Below, in pieces: positions 35,401 to 43,355 of a DNA stretch of 64,000 nt. Where the stretch lies: contig NZ_CP026652.1 of the NCBI RefSeq assembly GCF_002946835.1, positions 3,596,001-3,660,000 on the forward strand. The letters are read 5' to 3'. Origin of the DNA: Streptomyces dengpaensis (GTDB lineage Bacteria > Actinomycetota > Actinomycetes > Streptomycetales > Streptomycetaceae). The position numbers and the translations under genes are program-made. Below the pieces are notes generated by a model. It had not been told where the DNA came from. It searched no databases and saw only the letters and a program-made list of their open reading frames with translations. Positions within the stretch are counted from its first letter, which is position 1; every line of letters starts with the position of its first letter.

Positions 35401-35814
35401 CTAGGCCCGGGCCTTCAGTGCCCGGGCCTCGTCGTATGCCCGGCGGGACTTGTCCACGTCGGCCATCCGCTCGCTGGTCCAGATCGCCAGCGCCTTCACC
35501 TGCTCGGCTGCCTCGCGGCCCAGGTCGGTGAGCGAGTAGTCGACGCGCGGCGGAATGACCGGTTTGGCGTCGCGGTGGACGAAGCCGTCGCGCTCCAGCG
35601 TCTGGAGGGTCTGCGTGAGCATCTTCTCGCTGACGCGACCGATCGCGCGGCGCAGCTCGCTGAAGCGGTACGGGCGCTCGAGGAGCTCGATGAGCACGAG
35701 CACGCCCCAGCGGCTGGTGACGTGCTCCAGAACCAGGCGGTACGGGCACATCGCCTCGCCGATGTCGTACTTGTCGGTGACGGACGTACCGATTGCCTTG
35801 TCACTTACGGCCAT
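35401..35814 (-). CDS. HxlR-family transcriptional regulator 1
   Basis: A 137-residue winged-helix regulator. A single N-terminal Cys in EAMCPYRLVLEHV fits the redox- or electrophile-sensing HxlR type (like YodB/HypR), and RWGVLVLIELLERPYRFSEL plus VSEKMLTQTLQTLERDG form the recognition domain; the wing is PPRVDYSLTDLG. It is divergent from a QorB-like quinone reductase, the same pairing as E. coli ytfH-ytfG, so it probably represses it until a quinone or electrophile modifies the Cys. Its 3' end contains the korB terminator hairpin. Confidence 0.93.
   Translation of the reverse strand: MAVSDKAIGTSVTDKYDIGEAMCPYRLVLEHVTSRWGVLVLIELLERPYRFSELRRAIGRVSEKMLTQTLQTLERDGFVHRDAKPVIPPRVDYSLTDLGREAAEQVKALAIWTSERMADVDKSRRAYDEARALKARA
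35403..35429 (+). terminator. korAB terminator inside the end of the HxlR gene
   Basis: A perfect 10-bp stem (AGGCCCGGGC at 35403-35412, GCCCGGGCCT at 35420-35429) with a 7-nt loop lies 20 nt after the korB stop and within the last codons of the opposing regulator. Confidence 0.65.
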
Positions 35815-35817
35815 GCC

Positions 35818-35841
35818 AGTACCTTACTTCAAAGTGGGTAC
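35818..35841. promoter_or_regulatory. Putative HxlR operator
   Basis: AGTACC (35818) and GGTACT (ending about 35841) form an imperfect palindrome around TTACTTCAAAGT, immediately upstream of the regulator start and 60-80 nt upstream of the reductase start. The TAC-N-GTA type symmetry fits HxlR sites. Confidence 0.6.
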
Positions 35842-35903
35842 TTTCGGAGAGTTAGTGCACCTCCTAGGGTGAGTGGCATATCCACCCCACAAGGAGTTCA
35901 GTC

Positions 35904-36758
35904 ATGAGCATCGTCGTCACCGGAGCCACCGGACACCTCGGCCGTCACGTCGTCGAGCAGCTGCTGGAGAAGGTTCCGGCCGACCACATCACCGCCGTCG
36001 TCCGCGACGAGAAGAAGGCCGCCGACTTCGCCGCCCGCGGCGTGAAGATCGCGGTCGCCGACTACAACGCTCCCGAGACCTTCGACGGAGTCCTCTCGGC
36101 GGGCGACAAGGTGCTGCTCATCTCCGGCAACGAGTTCGACAAGGGCCGTGTCGGCCAGCACCAGGTCGTCATCGACGCCGCCAAGGCGGCCGGGGTCGCG
36201 CTTCTCGCGTACACCAGCGCTCCCGGCAGCCTGACGGCCGCGCTCGCCGACGACCACCGCGGCACCGAGAAGGCGATCCTGGAGTCCGAGGTGCCGTACG
36301 CGCTGCTGCGCAACGGCTGGTACCACGAGAACTACACCGAGAACCTCGCCCCCGTCCTCGAGCACGGCGCCGTCGTCCAGGCCGCCGGCCAGGGCACCGT
36401 CGCCTCCGCCTCGCGCGCCGACTACGCGGCCGCCGCCGTCGCCGTACTGACCGGCGAGGAGCACGAGAACACGACGTACGAGCTGAGCGGCGACACCGCG
36501 TGGGGCTTTGCCGAGTACGCGGCCGAGCTGGCCGAGCAGTCGGGCAAGGAGATCGTCTACAACGCCGTTCCCGCCGAGGTCTACACCGGGATGCTGACCG
36601 GCGCGGGCCTGCCGGAGCCGCTCGCCGCGATCCTCGCGGGCGTCGACGCGTCTATCGAGAAAGGCGAGCTGGCCGTCACCACCGGCGACCTGTCCCGTCT
36701 GGCCGGCCGGCCGACCACGCCGATCGCCGAGTCGATCGCCGCCGCGCTGAAGGGCTGA
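35904..36758 (+). CDS. NmrA/QorB-like NAD(P)H:quinone oxidoreductase
   Basis: A 284-residue atypical SDR like E. coli QorB (YtfG). MSIVVTGATGHLGRHVVEQL is the NADP-binding start; VRDEKKAADF, YTSAPGSLTAALADDH and LRNGWYHENYTENL are the shared landmarks of the family. It would reduce quinones with NAD(P)H, protecting against redox cycling. AAGGAG precedes the ATG. The divergent HxlR gene is its probable repressor. Confidence 0.9.
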   Translation: MSIVVTGATGHLGRHVVEQLLEKVPADHITAVVRDEKKAADFAARGVKIAVADYNAPETFDGVLSAGDKVLLISGNEFDKGRVGQHQVVIDAAKAAGVALLAYTSAPGSLTAALADDHRGTEKAILESEVPYALLRNGWYHENYTENLAPVLEHGAVVQAAGQGTVASASRADYAAAAVAVLTGEEHENTTYELSGDTAWGFAEYAAELAEQSGKEIVYNAVPAEVYTGMLTGAGLPEPLAAILAGVDASIEKGELAVTTGDLSRLAGRPTTPIAESIAAALKG

Positions 36759-36792
36759 ACTCCTCCGCCGGCTGTGAGCACACCGCCCCGCC

Positions 36793-36824
36793 TGTCATGA
36801 CCGTATAGCGATACGGGCATGACA
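36793..36824. terminator. Hairpin after the quinone reductase gene
   Basis: A 14-bp stem with one mismatch (36793-36806 with 36811-36824; TGTCATG...CATGACA ends) and a 4-nt AGCG loop, 35 nt after the stop. Confidence 0.75.
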
Positions 36825-36902
36825 CGCGGGGGTGCTCGGCGCTACCTTCTTCCAGGCTGCTCCGCCACTCGGGAGCGGCTGTCACACGAGAGGGAGGCGC
36901 CG

Positions 36903-37904
36903 GTGGCCGGGAAGTCGAGGGGCGAGCAGCACATAGGCCTGCTGAACGGCGTCGCGGCGTATGGCATGTGGGGGCTCGTCCCCCTCTTCTGGCCTCTGCT
37001 GAAGCCCGCCGGGGCGGTCGAGATCCTCGCCCACCGGATGGTGTGGTCCCTCGTCCTGGTCGGCGCCGTGCTGCTGGTCTTGCGACGGTGGGCCTGGGCG
37101 GGCGTACTGCTGCGGCAGCCGCGCAAGCTGGGGCTCGTGACGGTCGCGGCGGCGGTCATCACCGTCAACTGGGGCGTCTACATCTGGGCCGTGAACAGCG
37201 GCCATGTGGTGGAGGCGTCGCTCGGCTACTTCATCAACCCCCTCGTCACCATCGCGATGGGCGTGCTGCTGCTGAAGGAGCGGCTGCGTCCGGTGCAGTG
37301 GGCGGCCGTCGGCGTCAGCTTCGCCGCCGTCCTCGTCCTGACGCTCGGATACGGCCGCCCGCCCTGGGTCTCCCTGATCCTCGCCTTCTCCTTCGCCACG
37401 TACGGGCTGGTGAAGAAGAAGGTCAATCTCGGCGGCATCGAGTCGCTCGCCGCCGAGACCGCGCTGCAGTTCCTGCCGGCGCTGGTCTATCTGGTGTGGC
37501 TCGGGACTTCGGGGGACGCGACCTTCGGCACGCAGGGTGCGGGGCACGCGGCGCTGTTCGCCGCCACCGGTGTCGTCACCGCGCTTCCCCTCGTCTGCTT
37601 CGGCGCCGCGGCGATCCGTGTGCCGCTGTCCACGCTGGGGCTGCTGCAGTACCTCGCCCCGGTCTTCCAGTTCCTGCTCGGCATCCTCTACTTCCGCGAG
37701 GCCATGCCGCCCGAGCGCTGGGCCGGGTTCGCGCTGGTCTGGCTGGCGCTGACGCTGCTGACGGCCGACGCGTGGCGGGCGGCGCGCAGGGTCAGGGCCG
37801 AGATCAGCAGGCCCAGCGTCACCATCCCGACGGGCACGATGAGCGCCGCACGGAACGCGGAGAGCGTGGCCGCCGGTCCCGAGCCGGTCGACGCCAAGCC
37901 GTAG
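36903..37904 (+). CDS. rarD: RarD/EamA-family transporter
   Basis: A 333-residue DMT-superfamily permease with ten helices in two EamA repeats (NGVAAYGMWGLVPLFWPLL at the start; ASLGYFINPLVTIAMGVLLL and LQYLAPVFQFLLGILYF as the repeat ends). Substrate unknown; RarD is a chloramphenicol-sensitivity homologue by name. The GTG at 36903 follows GGGAGG. The last ~37 residues (RAEISRPSVTIPTG...) are unlike RarD and are encoded in DNA antisense to the MFS gene; the two coding regions overlap tail to tail by 217 bp. Confidence 0.9.
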   Translation: MAGKSRGEQHIGLLNGVAAYGMWGLVPLFWPLLKPAGAVEILAHRMVWSLVLVGAVLLVLRRWAWAGVLLRQPRKLGLVTVAAAVITVNWGVYIWAVNSGHVVEASLGYFINPLVTIAMGVLLLKERLRPVQWAAVGVSFAAVLVLTLGYGRPPWVSLILAFSFATYGLVKKKVNLGGIESLAAETALQFLPALVYLVWLGTSGDATFGTQGAGHAALFAATGVVTALPLVCFGAAAIRVPLSTLGLLQYLAPVFQFLLGILYFREAMPPERWAGFALVWLALTLLTADAWRAARRVRAEISRPSVTIPTGTMSAARNAESVAAGPEPVDAKP

Positions 37905-39139
37905 ACCGCGGTCACCGCCGAGATCCCGATCGCCGAGCCGAACTGCGTCGCCGTGTTCAGCAGCCCGCTCGCGAGCCCCTGCTCCTCCTCGGCGACCCCG
38001 TCCGTCGCCGCGATGGTCAGCGGCCCGTATGCCAGCGCGAAGGCCGTGCCCGCGATGATCAGCGTCGGGAACATCGCGGCGTACGACCAGTCCATGCCGA
38101 CCGGCAGGAACAGCCCGTACGCGACGACGGCCAGCGCGAAGCCGCCGACGATCACGCGCGCGTTGCCGTAGCGGGCGACCAGCTTCGGGGTGAGGGTCGG
38201 CGCGAGCACGGCGTCGCAGCCCATGATCACCAGTGCGATCGCGGTCTGGAGCGAGGACCAGCCGCGCAGCTCCTGGAGATAGAGCGTCACGACGAACTGG
38301 AAACCGAAGAAGGCCCCGACGAACAGCAGCGCCCCGAGGTCGGCCCGGACGACGGACCCCTGGCGCAGAATGCCGAGGCGCACCAGCGGCGCGGCGGTAC
38401 GGCGTTCGACGGTGACGAAGGCCGCGGCGAGCAGCAGGGCGGCCACGGCGGAAACGGCGGTCAGCGGCCAGTCGTGCAGACCGTGTTCCAGCCGTACGAC
38501 GGTGTAGGCGGCCAGCAGCATCGCGCCGGCGGCGGTCAGCGCGCCGGGCAGGTCGAAGCCGCCGCCGGTCCTCGGCGGTGCGTCCTGCGCGGGGATCAGC
38601 CGTACGGCCGCGAGCAGCAGGGCTGCCGCCAGCAGGACCGGGGCGAAGAACACCCAGCGCCAGCCCAGCTCGGTCAGCAGGCCGCCGATGACGAGGCCGA
38701 GCGAGAAGCCGCCGGCTGCCGTTCCGGCGAAGACCAGCAGGGCCTTGTTGCGCTGCGGACCCTCCTCGTACGACGTCGTGATCAGTGACAGCGCCGCCGG
38801 TGTCATGAACGCGGCCGCGACACCGGTGACGAACCGGGCGACGACCAGCATCCAGCCCTCGGTCGCGAAGCCGCCGAGGCCGGAGAAGGCGAGGAAGACC
38901 GTGAGCCAGAGCAGGAACATCCGGCGGCGGCCGAGCAGGTCGGCGGCCCGCCCGCCGAGCAGGGTGAAACCGGCGTAGCCGAGCACGTACGCGCTCATGC
39001 CCCAGGCCGCGGTGCCCGTGGACAGGTCGAGATCGGATCTGATCGACGGGATCGCGACCGCCATCATGGCGACGTCGATGCCCTCCAGGAAGATCGTGCC
39101 GCACAGGACGAGCAGCAGGGCCCAGGCACGGGTGCCCAT
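37688..39139 (-). CDS. MFS drug-efflux transporter (DHA2-like)
   Basis: A 483-residue proton-driven exporter with about 12-14 helices. Motif A is intact (GGRAADLLGRRRMFL), and IDVAMMAVAIPSI is the usual helix-1 motif of drug exporters. The end after LISALTLRAARHAS (SSVSASQTSANPAQRSGG) runs into DNA opposite the rarD gene. It is divergent from an HxlR regulator across an inverted repeat, so it is probably induced by a toxic ligand. Confidence 0.92.
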   Translation of the reverse strand: MGTRAWALLLVLCGTIFLEGIDVAMMAVAIPSIRSDLDLSTGTAAWGMSAYVLGYAGFTLLGGRAADLLGRRRMFLLWLTVFLAFSGLGGFATEGWMLVVARFVTGVAAAFMTPAALSLITTSYEEGPQRNKALLVFAGTAAGGFSLGLVIGGLLTELGWRWVFFAPVLLAAALLLAAVRLIPAQDAPPRTGGGFDLPGALTAAGAMLLAAYTVVRLEHGLHDWPLTAVSAVAALLLAAAFVTVERRTAAPLVRLGILRQGSVVRADLGALLFVGAFFGFQFVVTLYLQELRGWSSLQTAIALVIMGCDAVLAPTLTPKLVARYGNARVIVGGFALAVVAYGLFLPVGMDWSYAAMFPTLIIAGTAFALAYGPLTIAATDGVAEEEQGLASGLLNTATQFGSAIGISAVTAVYGLASTGSGPAATLSAFRAALIVPVGMVTLGLLISALTLRAARHASAVSSVSASQTSANPAQRSGGMASRK

Positions 39140-39173
39140 AGGGACTCTCCTCGGGTAGGTGAAGGCAAGAGTC

Positions 39174-39209
39174 GGTTACGAAAGTGAGGGTCGGTTCCCT
39201 CTTGTAACC
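39174..39209. promoter_or_regulatory. Inverted repeat between MFS exporter and HxlR regulator 2
   Basis: GGTTAC (39174-39179) and GTAACC (39204-39209) flank GAGGG...CCCTC arms, forming a broken dyad of about 36 bp between the divergent starts at 39139 and 39239. Likely operator of the HxlR protein. Confidence 0.65.
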
Positions 39210-39238
39210 AACTCCAGCCTGCGGCAGCATCGATAGAC

Positions 39239-39679
39239 ATGGAAGAAGGCACTTCTAAGTCACCGAGTAACTGCGCGAGCACCGTGGACTACGGCGACGC
39301 CGACCCCTTCCAGTGGGATACCCGGGAGGACTGCGAGGTACGGCAGATCCTCGACCGGGTGGCCGACAAGTGGTCGCTGCTCGTCATCGCGCTGCTGGAG
39401 AACCGGCGCCTGCGCTTCACCGAGCTGCGCCGGGAGATCGACGGCGTCAGCCAGCGGATGCTGACCGTGACCCTGCGGCAGCTGGAGCGGGACGGGCTGG
39501 TGAAACGGACCGTGCATCCGGTGGTGCCACCGCGGGTGGAGTACGAACTCACGCCGCTGGGCGGGACGTTGCACGCGACGATCCAGTCCCTGGTGACGTG
39601 GACGGAGGAGCACCAAGGGGAGATCGCGGCTGCGCGGGCGGCGTATGACGCCCGGGAGACCGAAGCTGCTTCCGCATAG
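39239..39679 (+). CDS. HxlR-family transcriptional regulator 2
   Basis: A 146-residue winged-helix regulator. The conserved Cys is in REDCEVRQILDRVADKWSLL, then FTELRREIDGVSQRMLTVTL and PPRVEYELTPLG form the HTH and wing. It shares the PPRV(D/E)Y wing and general layout with HxlR regulator 1 at 35.4-35.8 kb. Divergent from the MFS exporter, which it probably controls. Confidence 0.93.
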   Translation: MEEGTSKSPSNCASTVDYGDADPFQWDTREDCEVRQILDRVADKWSLLVIALLENRRLRFTELRREIDGVSQRMLTVTLRQLERDGLVKRTVHPVVPPRVEYELTPLGGTLHATIQSLVTWTEEHQGEIAAARAAYDARETEAASA

Positions 39680-39716
39680 ACGCCCGGGCCCCGGACTGAG
39701 GCGATGTACTGGTGGC

Positions 39717-40184
39717 ATGACTGAGAAGACACCCGCACCGGTGCACTGGAAGCTCGTCATCGACTGCGCCGACCCGCAGGCGCAGGCCGACTTCTGGGCC
39801 GCCGCGCTCCACTACGAGGCCGAGGACAACGGCGCCTTCATCGAGCGGCTCCTCGAGCTCGGCGCGCTGCCCCGCGAAGCCACCGTCGAGTTCCACGCCC
39901 GCCTCGCCTTCCGGGACCTGGTCGCCGTACGGCATCCCGACGACCCGTACGACGAGGCCAGCGGCACCGGACTCGGGCGACGGCTGCTCTTCCAGCGCGT
40001 GTCAGAGCCGAAGACCGTCAAGAACCGCCTCCATCTCGACCTGCATCCGGGCGACGGGCGGCGAGCGGACGAGGTCGAGCGGCTGGAGGGGCTGGGGGCG
40101 AGCGTGCTGCGGCACGTCAAGGAACCGGGCGGTGAGTGGGTCGTGATGGCGGACCCGGAGGGGAACGAGTTCTGCGTGCAGTAG
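39717..40184 (+). CDS. VOC-family (glyoxalase/bleomycin-resistance-like) protein
   Basis: A 155-residue protein with two beta-alpha-beta-beta-beta units. HWKLVIDCADPQAQADFWAA starts the first and LHLDLHPGD the second; EWVVMADPEGNEFCVQ is the typical C-terminal strand with a metal-ligand Glu position. Actinobacterial members of this type are uncharacterised. ATG at 39717. The short gap to the next gene shows no terminator. Confidence 0.9.
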   Translation: MTEKTPAPVHWKLVIDCADPQAQADFWAAALHYEAEDNGAFIERLLELGALPREATVEFHARLAFRDLVAVRHPDDPYDEASGTGLGRRLLFQRVSEPKTVKNRLHLDLHPGDGRRADEVERLEGLGASVLRHVKEPGGEWVVMADPEGNEFCVQ

Positions 40185-40210
40185 TACGGGCAGGCCGGAG
40201 CCGGATCCTC

Positions 40211-40798
40211 TCAGCGGCCCGGGGCTCTGGGCGCAGGCCGCATCGAGGGGGCCTGGCGAGTCAACTCCCTTGCCGCAGAGGAGCGTTCCGCGGTGAGGGC
40301 GTGCGCCGCTGCCGGTGTCGAGCCCGAGCGCATACGGGCCGCCACGGCCGTCGGCAGGCGCGGGGCGATGGCTACGTCGGCCGCGACGCGGGAGCGCAGG
40401 GCGCCGACCTGGGCCAGGTGATGGTGCAACTGGTCCGGGGTGAGCGTCTCGGGCCGGACGCTCACCGCGGCCCGTACGGCGGCCGGGTGCGTCGGGATGG
40501 GTGCGGCGCCCCGGGGTCCCGCGTGCGACGCGGCGCGCGTGCGGGGGCTGTGCGGGCCGCTCCGGCCGGCACCGCCGGGCTTGACCGTCCGCCAACTCAT
40601 CGTGCCCGTCAGCTCGTTGACGTGCACCTCGGTGCGTGGGCGCGGCTCGCGCCGGCCTGATGAGCGACGGCGGGCGGCGTCGGCCCGGTCGCCGGGGGCG
40701 TTGCTCTGTGCCTGCTGTGCCGCCCCCGCCTTCCGCGCCGTACCCGTCCTCTGCGCTGTCTGCGCCCTTCGTTCGGGGGTGCGGTCGTTACTGGCCAT
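40211..40798 (-). CDS. Hypothetical basic protein, last gene of the secretion-locus minus arm
   Basis: A 195-residue protein rich in Arg, Ala, Gln and Pro with no membrane segment. The first ~60 residues are disordered and basic; a more regular part follows (TLTPDQLHHHLAQVGALRSRVAADVAIA). I recognise no domain. Its ATG overlaps the end of the upstream repeat-rich gene by 11 bp, placing it in the same transcript as the lytic transglycosylase arm. The basic, helical C-terminal half could bind DNA or a partner; this is inference. Confidence 0.72.
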   Translation of the reverse strand: MASNDRTPERRAQTAQRTGTARKAGAAQQAQSNAPGDRADAARRRSSGRREPRPRTEVHVNELTGTMSWRTVKPGGAGRSGPHSPRTRAASHAGPRGAAPIPTHPAAVRAAVSVRPETLTPDQLHHHLAQVGALRSRVAADVAIAPRLPTAVAARMRSGSTPAAAHALTAERSSAARELTRQAPSMRPAPRAPGR

Positions 40799-42467
40799 GG
40801 GCTCGGGGGCTCTGCGTGTACGGGTTGTCGGCCAGTGCGCGGGCGCGTTCCGCGAGGCGGCCCATGCGGGTGCGGGCCGATTCGAGTTGCTCGATGTCGT
40901 CGGCTGCGGGGCCGCCGTCGGCCGTGAGCTCGGTCCATACGCCGATCAGGTCGCGTCCCAGGTTCAGGCCCTGCAGGGGGTCGCGGACGGCGCGCCAGGC
41001 CGCGGCCGCGCTCTGTACGTTGCCGTACGCGGCGCGCGGGTCGCGGTGGCGTCGGCGGACCCTGGCGAGGTCCAGCGACAGGTGGAACGACCTGAGGGCG
41101 TCACCGGCCAAGTAGGCAATGTACGCGGTCAGTTCGCGCAGCTTCAGCACCTCAGGGTGCTCCTCGCCGAGCGACTGCGCCGCCTCTGCGACGGCACGCT
41201 CCGCCATGCCCGCCGCCGCTTCGATCCGGCCCATCTTCACGGCCTCGTTGATCCGCGCCACGGGCTCCGCGAGGAACGCCCCCGCACCCTCCCTTTCCGC
41301 GACCGGCTCCGGCGCCAGCACCGCCTCGGCGACGGCGTCGAAGCCGCGTACGGGAGCGGGCTTCGGCTCGGGCTCGGGCTCGGGCTCCAGCACGGGCACT
41401 TCCTCCGCCGCGGGTGCCGCATGGGCGGCCGGAGCGGGCCCGAACTCCCCCTTCGGAGCCGCCACGGCCCCGGCCGCCGACTCGGGCACCGCCCGCAGTA
41501 CGAAGGTGGATGGGGTGGGACTGCCGGGCGCGGGCCTCACCGGCTCCGGTGCCGGGAACGGCTCGGGCTGGTGTTCTGGCTGGGGCTGGGGCTGGGGCTT
41601 GGGTGCGGGCGCTGGCGCGGGCGCTGGCGCTGGCGCGGGCGCTGGCGCGGGCGCTGGCGCGGGCGCGGGCGCTGGCGCTGGCGCGGGCGCTGGCGCTGGC
41701 GCGGGTGCGGACGTTGGCGGCGACGCGGGCTCAGGGCTCGGTGTCGGTTCCGGGGTCGCGCGCAGCAGGTACGTCGGCTTGTCCCGGCGCGGAGCCGACG
41801 GCGTTTCGGGCGCCGCGGGCACGCCCGTCTCCGCCGGGCCGCCCTCACGCGCCCACTCACGGGGCACGGGAGCAGGGGCAGGGGCAGGGGCAGGTGCCGC
41901 TGCGGGCGCGGGCTCAGATTCCCGTGTCGGTTCCGGGACCGCGCGCAGCACATACGTCGCCTTGTCCCGGCGCCGGACCGTCGGCGTCTCCGACTCCCGC
42001 TCACCGGACACCGGAGCGGGCGGAACCGGCGCCTCAGCCTCAGCCTGCGGCTGCCGCTGCTGCACTCGGTCCCGCGCCCGCGGCTCCGCCGGACTCCCCA
42101 CCCGTACCGGCTCCCCCGCATACCGGCTGGAGCCGTCCACCTGTACCTGGAGCGGTACGACGAAGCCGATGCGTTCGTCGTGGACGGTGGCGAGGACGGG
42201 GTGGCCGGTGGCGAGGGCCAGGCGGTGGAGGTAGTTCAGGACGGCGGTCTGGAGGGTCTCGCCGGGAGCGGCGACGACCGGCATACCGCCGACCGTGGCC
42301 GCACCGTCCGCAGGGGACACCGCCCCGCCGGCGCCACTCGCACCGCCCGACGCCGGTACACGCACCTCGATCGGCGTCACCCCGGCGGCCGGTTGTCCCC
42401 CGGGGACGGCACCGGCCGAGCGCTGCCGCTTGAGTTCCCGCTTCTGTTCGCGGCTGAGTCGAGACAT
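40788..42467 (-). CDS. Repeat-rich protein with C-terminal helical (TPR-like) domain
   Basis: 559 residues in three parts. The N-terminal ~125 residues are a small folded region (YLHRLALATGHPVLATVHDERIG, shown in part) after a basic start (MSRLSREQKRELKRQR). A disordered middle holds three copies of a short motif, KATYVLRAVPEPT, KPTYLLRATPEPT and STFVLRAVPES, joined by (Ala-Pro)n runs encoded by a GGCGCT/GGCGCG array at 41603-41710. The last ~170 residues are helical with TPR-like spacing. The start lies 7 nt after the lipoprotein stop. No catalytic motif; a scaffold or adaptor for the secretion locus is plausible. Confidence 0.82.
   Translation of the reverse strand: MSRLSREQKRELKRQRSAGAVPGGQPAAGVTPIEVRVPASGGASGAGGAVSPADGAATVGGMPVVAAPGETLQTAVLNYLHRLALATGHPVLATVHDERIGFVVPLQVQVDGSSRYAGEPVRVGSPAEPRARDRVQQRQPQAEAEAPVPPAPVSGERESETPTVRRRDKATYVLRAVPEPTRESEPAPAAAPAPAPAPAPVPREWAREGGPAETGVPAAPETPSAPRRDKPTYLLRATPEPTPSPEPASPPTSAPAPAPAPAPAPAPAPAPAPAPAPAPAPAPAPAPAPKPQPQPQPEHQPEPFPAPEPVRPAPGSPTPSTFVLRAVPESAAGAVAAPKGEFGPAPAAHAAPAAEEVPVLEPEPEPEPKPAPVRGFDAVAEAVLAPEPVAEREGAGAFLAEPVARINEAVKMGRIEAAAGMAERAVAEAAQSLGEEHPEVLKLRELTAYIAYLAGDALRSFHLSLDLARVRRRHRDPRAAYGNVQSAAAAWRAVRDPLQGLNLGRDLIGVWTELTADGGPAADDIEQLESARTRMGRLAERARALADNPYTQSPRAHGQ
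41603..41710. repeat. Hexanucleotide array coding for (Ala-Pro)n
   Basis: About 108 bp of GGCGCT/GGCGCG/GGCGCC-type hexamers; read on the minus strand it gives an uninterrupted Ala-Pro run of about 18 pairs. Length changes by whole hexamers keep the frame. Confidence 0.85.
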
Positions 42468-42474
42468 GGTTCCC

Positions 42475-43341
42475 TCACTCGGGGTGATCAGGGGAGGCAG
42501 TCGAGGCAGAGGTGGACGGGGACAGGGTCGGGGACGGCGGAACCGCGGCCTCCACCGCTGTCACGTCGGCGACGCGCCACGGCTGCCCGCGGCCCGCGCG
42601 CGTGAGCTTGAGGAAGACGTTCGCCCGTGGACCCGTACCCGTCCAGCCGTCGCGGCCGTGGGCCGTGCCCTCGACGAAGAGGGCGCGGTAGGCCAGGACG
42701 TCCGTGTCGACGGGGCCGTCGCCGTCGTCGTCCGACGTTACGCCCACCGTGGTCCACGCCTTGTGGTCGGCCCAGGTGTTCCACTCCTCGCCGGCCCCGC
42801 TCGCCGGCCGGTACGACCGTTCGGCGGCGGCCTTCTTCGCCGTGAACCAGCGCGCGGAGCGCAGCATGGCGTCGTGCGGACCGGAGTCGTACTTGGTGTC
42901 ATGGCCGTACGCCACCTCCGCCCACGCCTCCGCCACCTCCGTCGCGTCCGCCCCGTCGACTCCCGACGGGCTCGGCACCCGCGCGTCCGCGCCCAGCGGT
43001 TTCCCCGACGGGAGGGGGGCCTTGGGCGCCACCGACGGCTCGGCCGAGGGTGATGAACCGGGCGCGCCCACCGCGTCACGCTGGTCCCGCAAGCCACAGC
43101 CCGTCAACGCCAGCAGCCCGGTGACGGACACGACCACCGCGACGATCGTCCTCGTACGCGTCGCGGTACGCACCCCAGTACGCATCCCCGTATTCGTCCT
43201 CGTACCCGCGCTGGTCCTCGTACCCGCGCTGGTCCTCGTACTCGCGCTCGTCCTCGTACTCGCGCTCGTCCTCGTACTCGCGCTCGTCCTCGTACTCGCG
43301 CTCGTCCTCGTACTCGTACTCGTACTCGTACTCGTCCTCAT
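42475..43341 (-). CDS. Lipoprotein with repetitive leader, VirB8/TcpC-like candidate
   Basis: About 288 residues. A lipobox (VTGLLALTGC) follows the hydrophobic segment IVAVVVSVTG, so the mature part is outside the membrane. Before it is an odd ~50-residue Arg/Thr/Ser leader (TRTSASTRTSAS...) encoded by an 18-bp tandem array. The ATG at 43341 has AGGAGG at 9 nt; a GTG at 43359 overlapping the upstream stop (GTGA) and an ATG at 43185 just before the signal are alternatives. The exported domain (AEVAYGHDTKYDSGPHDAM, then VFLKLTRAG and WRVADVTAVEA) resembles small NTF2/VirB8-like folds by pattern only. Confidence 0.78.
   Translation of the reverse strand: MRTSTSTSTSTRTSASTRTSASTRTSASTRTSASTRTSAGTRTSAGTRTNTGMRTGVRTATRTRTIVAVVVSVTGLLALTGCGLRDQRDAVGAPGSSPSAEPSVAPKAPLPSGKPLGADARVPSPSGVDGADATEVAEAWAEVAYGHDTKYDSGPHDAMLRSARWFTAKKAAAERSYRPASGAGEEWNTWADHKAWTTVGVTSDDDGDGPVDTDVLAYRALFVEGTAHGRDGWTGTGPRANVFLKLTRAGRGQPWRVADVTAVEAAVPPSPTLSPSTSASTASPDHPE
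43193..43336. repeat. 18-bp tandem array (VNTR-like) in the lipoprotein leader
   Basis: About seven units of CTCGTCCTCGTACTCGCG-type sequence (variants CTGGTCCTCGTACCCGCG) end in a (CTCGTA)n run. The units are 18 bp, so copy-number change would alter leader length by six residues without frameshift. Confidence 0.88.
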
Positions 43342-43355
43342 CCTCGCCCCCCTCC

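Noticed and set aside
41603..41710. CRISPR-like array
   Set aside because: The units are adjacent hexamers without spacers and lie in a coding frame; no cas genes occur in the window.
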